Below, in pieces: positions 60,351 through 64,000 of a DNA stretch of 64,000 nucleotides. Source of the stretch: Monarcha castaneiventris obscurior (Eukaryota > Chordata > Aves > Passeriformes > Monarchidae). Both the position numbers and the translations under genes were made by a program. Within the stretch, counting starts at the first letter, position 1. Every line of letters starts with the position of its first letter. The notes under the pieces were generated by a model. That model was not told the origin of the DNA and did not search any database. It saw only the letters and a list, made by a program, of their open reading frames with translations. The stretch lies in the NCBI GenBank assembly GCA_026261815.1, contig JAMPIT010000300.1:372001-436000 (forward strand), read 5' to 3'.

Positions 60351-63300
60351 AGCTACGTGTTCTACATTGGTTACGTCTGTTAAAAAGAATTTTCTAATTA
60401 ATATGCACGTAGGCAAGCTCTTCACTGTGAGGAAATTCATGGTTCCCTGTTCGGACTTTTCATATCCAGCCGCAGCCCTGCATGAGTTCAGAGAAGTCTT
60501 GGGGTGGTCAGTCCGTCCGAGGTGGCTGCGGGTTGACGGAGCCCTCTGGAGTGAAGAGCTTTGGCAATGGTGTGTTCCAGCAAGCCATGCTTTTTTTTTA
60601 CCCCCTAGCTTTATTTAGCAGTGCTAGGGAGAAAAGGAAGGGGAGCATGAGTGGGATTTCTGGCTCCAGTGTTTCTGGGGAACAGCCGCCCGTACACCGG
60701 AGAGATGCAGCTGTCACCCTGTACGGGAGGGCTCCTGGTCACAAGTTCTTGGGGTCAGGGCTGTGTTTCAATCCAAGGCAGGGGAGAGAGAACAAGGTAG
60801 TAGGAGTATGCATTATTTTATTATAAAGAGCCTTTCCCATTACATTTTGAAGAATGATTATAAAGTGGGGCTGGGAAGCGGCAGAGGGCATTTCTTTTTG
60901 TATAATGGATGTATTCTGTTTTCCCATGTGGTCAGTACAAAGACCTGTGTTAACCTTAAGGATTGCAGCTCTATGTGTTTTTAAAACTTTTAAGTTATAG
61001 ACTTGGCAGACCTGCATTATCATAAAAAAGTACCTCAAGGATTTATAATTCAGACTACAGTACGTTTAGAGCGGAGGAAAAAATACCATTTTCTTGCGGA
61101 ATGGTGATTGCAGTAGCTGAAAGCCGAAAGTGTATGTAGCCAGGTGTCACATAACCTCTAAACACAGGCCTTTCCTCTCACCTGTGATGGCTGTTCCCTT
61201 GGCTCCTTACTTTGAGATTTCTCCAGCATATGTACTTCTTTGATTACATTGCCTGCAGACAGAGAAGCATGACCTAGCAAGAAAGAGAACTACAGTTTGT
61301 TGTGCTGAGTGTGAACACATTTCCCCTGTGCAACAGGAGACCAGACATTTGCAGCAGTCCCACTGGTTTCAGTGAGATCCTTGCAGGTGGAGGAGCTGAG
61401 CCGTGAGGGGCTCATCATTGGCTCTGAGACTTGGCGTCTCCATGATTAATGATGTCTTAACCTTTTTGAATGATTATCCTTTCCTGGCTGTAAAATACAT
61501 ATATTGTTTTATTTCATTACCACGAGGTGAAGAGACCAACACTGACAGGTGCTGGGAATTAGCAGGCCGTTTTGACATTTTTCTGTGCACTAGGAATTAG
61601 GTCTCATTTTAATTCAGCTTTTCCAAACAAGTAAATGAGGTTAATGCCATACATATTCAGCTGATATGGAAGAAGAAATTGATATAAAGTAGATCAACAT
61701 AGCTACAGGGCCACTTTAATTTTTACCTAAAAAGGCAGTGATAAATGAAAGTAATGTAGTAGTGGTCACTAAACTGCTCAGCCATCAGGGCTTCAATAGT
61801 TTTAGCTGCCCATTAAAGACATGGTTGTGGTTACCTCCAATAGAAATTTGAAAAGAAATAGCCAACTAACCCTTAATTATCAAAATATAGAAAAAACTAA
61901 TTATGCCTTAATTAGCTTTTCTTTTAATATACTGAAATTGTTACTTTTTGTGTAGCACAAATGGATAGTTATATCAACAATAAATAGGTTGTTTTAATAA
62001 GGTTTTTTTACCTCTGGGAAAACAACACTCCAATTTTTAATATGCAATAATGCTCCTCTCTAGCCTGTAGGAGATGAAAATTATTAAGTAGCTTTATTTT
62101 TTGAAGATCTTACAGCAGCTTTGGGAAGAGTTATTTCACTCTGCATCAATTATTTTTAATTGAACTGAATATTTTTCAGATTACATGAAATACCTCTCTT
62201 TTAAGTTTAACATTTAGAGTTTCTTAAGGAAATATCACAGTAAGGATTCACTAGGACATACATCTCTAGCATATTCTAGTAAATTTACTGTTGTTTCAGA
62301 AAAAATATTTGCACTATGTTTTTCCCTTCACTAGGCCAAGTCTCATTTCTACTATGTGTCATAGCTCTCACACCATACTCATCCAACCTCCCTGCAGTTT
62401 ATAAAGGAAAATAAAGTAGGGATTGTCTTAAGTGTGTCTGGGTTCCATCTGGTGGTGGTGGAAAGCTCCAGCAGCTGTTGCACAATTCTTTTCCATGTGA
62501 GGCACCTCAGAGCCTTCTTTAGCGGGTGTGCACAGGGAAGTAGCGGCCCAAGCACACCGTGTGTGGTTTATCAGACACAACAATTTTCTGCTTTTCCAGC
62601 TGAATGATGAGAGGGAAGCACTGAGTAGTGTGGGTCATAAAATGTCCAAATTCGTTTAACTGCCCAGGCTGAATTAAATAGAAGGTAATTTCTAGTACAG
62701 AAGTCTAAATAAGTAGATACTATTGACAAAAGATGTCAAGTTAGTCCCAAATAAGTGGAAATTATACGAATATCTTCAGAGTCTTATGGGTGATTTCTTG
62801 TGAACTTCTCCTTTTGAACATTTTTAGCCGTATATTAGAGCTAGTGTGCAGAAATTTAGATGTTCAGGATACCAACATACAATTCCGAAAGGTTTCGGTA
62901 GTGTTCTGTACACCTGCTTTTCAGGGCTGTCCAACTTATGCATGTAAACTTAAATGGACAAATACAGTTGTATTATTTGACAAGTAATTTCCAGGTGGTT
63001 TCAGTCATATCTTGAAAGAAATCGAAATATGTTCCTAAACATTTAAAGAGCAAAAATGAAATAAGAACATTCACTATTTCTCAAAAGAAGCTTGTTACCA
63101 GCATGGAGACAGCGTCAGAACTACTCAGTAAAATCTGTAGCTCAAACTCTTTGAGGCTCTGTCCTCTTGACCTGTGTACCAATTCCCAGCAAGTTTAGGA
63201 GGTATAGATTTATTCAAGTAAATGTTATCCAGGCAAATATCCTTTCATGTTTTTCATCTCAGTTCCTTGCCTGCTGTGAGCAGAAAGAATTTTCAGCAAA

Positions 63301-64000
63301 TAGTCCTGATAAAATATTTGAACTTATTTAATTGCCTAAGGACTGGACAAGCTAAGTAAATTGTGCCAGTGAGTGTAAAATCCGGTAGGTATTTTTAATT
63401 CTGGACTGTGGCTTGCACTGAGAATCGTTTTGCTTCATGAGAAAAGTATTTGGATTTCCTATGAAAATATCTAATATTTTGGTGGATCCTTTAAGTATTC
63501 TGTGGAAAATTTTTTGGTTTTATATTTTTATATTTTAAAAATATCAACAGTAAACAATGTGAGCTACAATCTGTTACATTATAGTTCATGGGATTGGCCA
63601 GCAATACTCACTAACAAACCCTCGGCAAATATTAAATCTCAATATCTGTCCTTGAACTGCTCTCAGAAGTTTCTTTATTGCATTTCTCCTTTACATGGAA
63701 ATTCTGTACCCCAAGCACACGGTGAGGAGAGAGGGGCAAACACTCAGAACTTTCTGGAATCATAAAGACTGGGTTCCTAATTAGGTTGAGTAGTAAAGTA
63801 TTCTTCAATTTACATGTCCTCAGTCTTATGATTTATATGCGGTTGTTTTATGTGTGAATCACTGCTTTTCTTCCTGGACTGTACAGCACATTAACGTCTG
63901 CATTTTCTTGGGGAACTTCTAATGTGCTTTCTCTTTTCTCATGTTTTACATGATTTACTCCTACCTTCCTCTTTCCCTTACAATGCTGTTTGAAATATTT

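Larger units (their letters stand above)
49166..64000. other. AT-rich non-coding DNA downstream of the RANBP17-like exons
   Basis: No secure coding exon on either strand. Two weaker exon-like segments (53638-53743 and 59531-59660) and a small GC-rich patch (60220-60350) are noted separately. No recognisable CR1, LTR or tandem array was seen. In an intact gene, at least several more RANBP17 exons would be expected in this interval. Confidence 0.5.

Overview
The window is vertebrate nuclear DNA, most likely from a bird and possibly a songbird. Three things point that way: CR1-type LINE fragments, two solo retroviral LTRs, and short introns with long AT-rich intergenic DNA. The species call is inference. 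No prokaryotic operons, CRISPR arrays, or recognisable tRNA or rRNA genes were seen.

Layout on the + strand. Positions 1-8060 are non-coding, with a GGGAAA microsatellite and a solo LTR. Positions 8095-21518 hold a complete nine-coding-exon Cys-loop receptor gene, GABRP (GABA-A receptor pi). All splice sites are GT-AG, the frame is continuous, and the product is 445 aa. Its introns hold a C-rich minisatellite (10.87-11.24 kb) and a clean solo LTR with 6-bp target-site duplications (15.24-15.90 kb). Positions 21.5-29.2 kb are intergenic, with an antisense CR1, a perfect 51-bp tandem duplication and a homeodomain/POU-motif-rich block. Positions 29210-38692 hold a complete four-exon gene for a secreted 302-aa IGFBP-Kazal-Ig protein of the KAZALD family with an acidic, tyrosine-rich tail. 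Its first intron carries a roughly 36-copy decamer minisatellite. A CpG island follows at 42.3-43.1 kb.

The third locus is the main finding. In the known GABRP-RANBP17-TLX3 synteny, RANBP17 (an exportin-7 relative) should follow here. Collinear sequences resembling its first exons are recognisable at 42.58, 44.55, 46.85, 48.72 and 49.06 kb. Several carry frameshifts, small deletions or lost splice signals, while one 63-nt exon is intact. I read this as an eroding RANBP17 locus, or a pseudogene in this lineage, unless base errors explain the indels. From 49.2 kb to the end I find no secure exon; two weaker exon-like candidates are described.

The genes do not form a functional pathway: a chloride-channel subunit, a secreted matrix/growth-factor-type protein and a nuclear transport receptor are neighbours by conserved synteny only.
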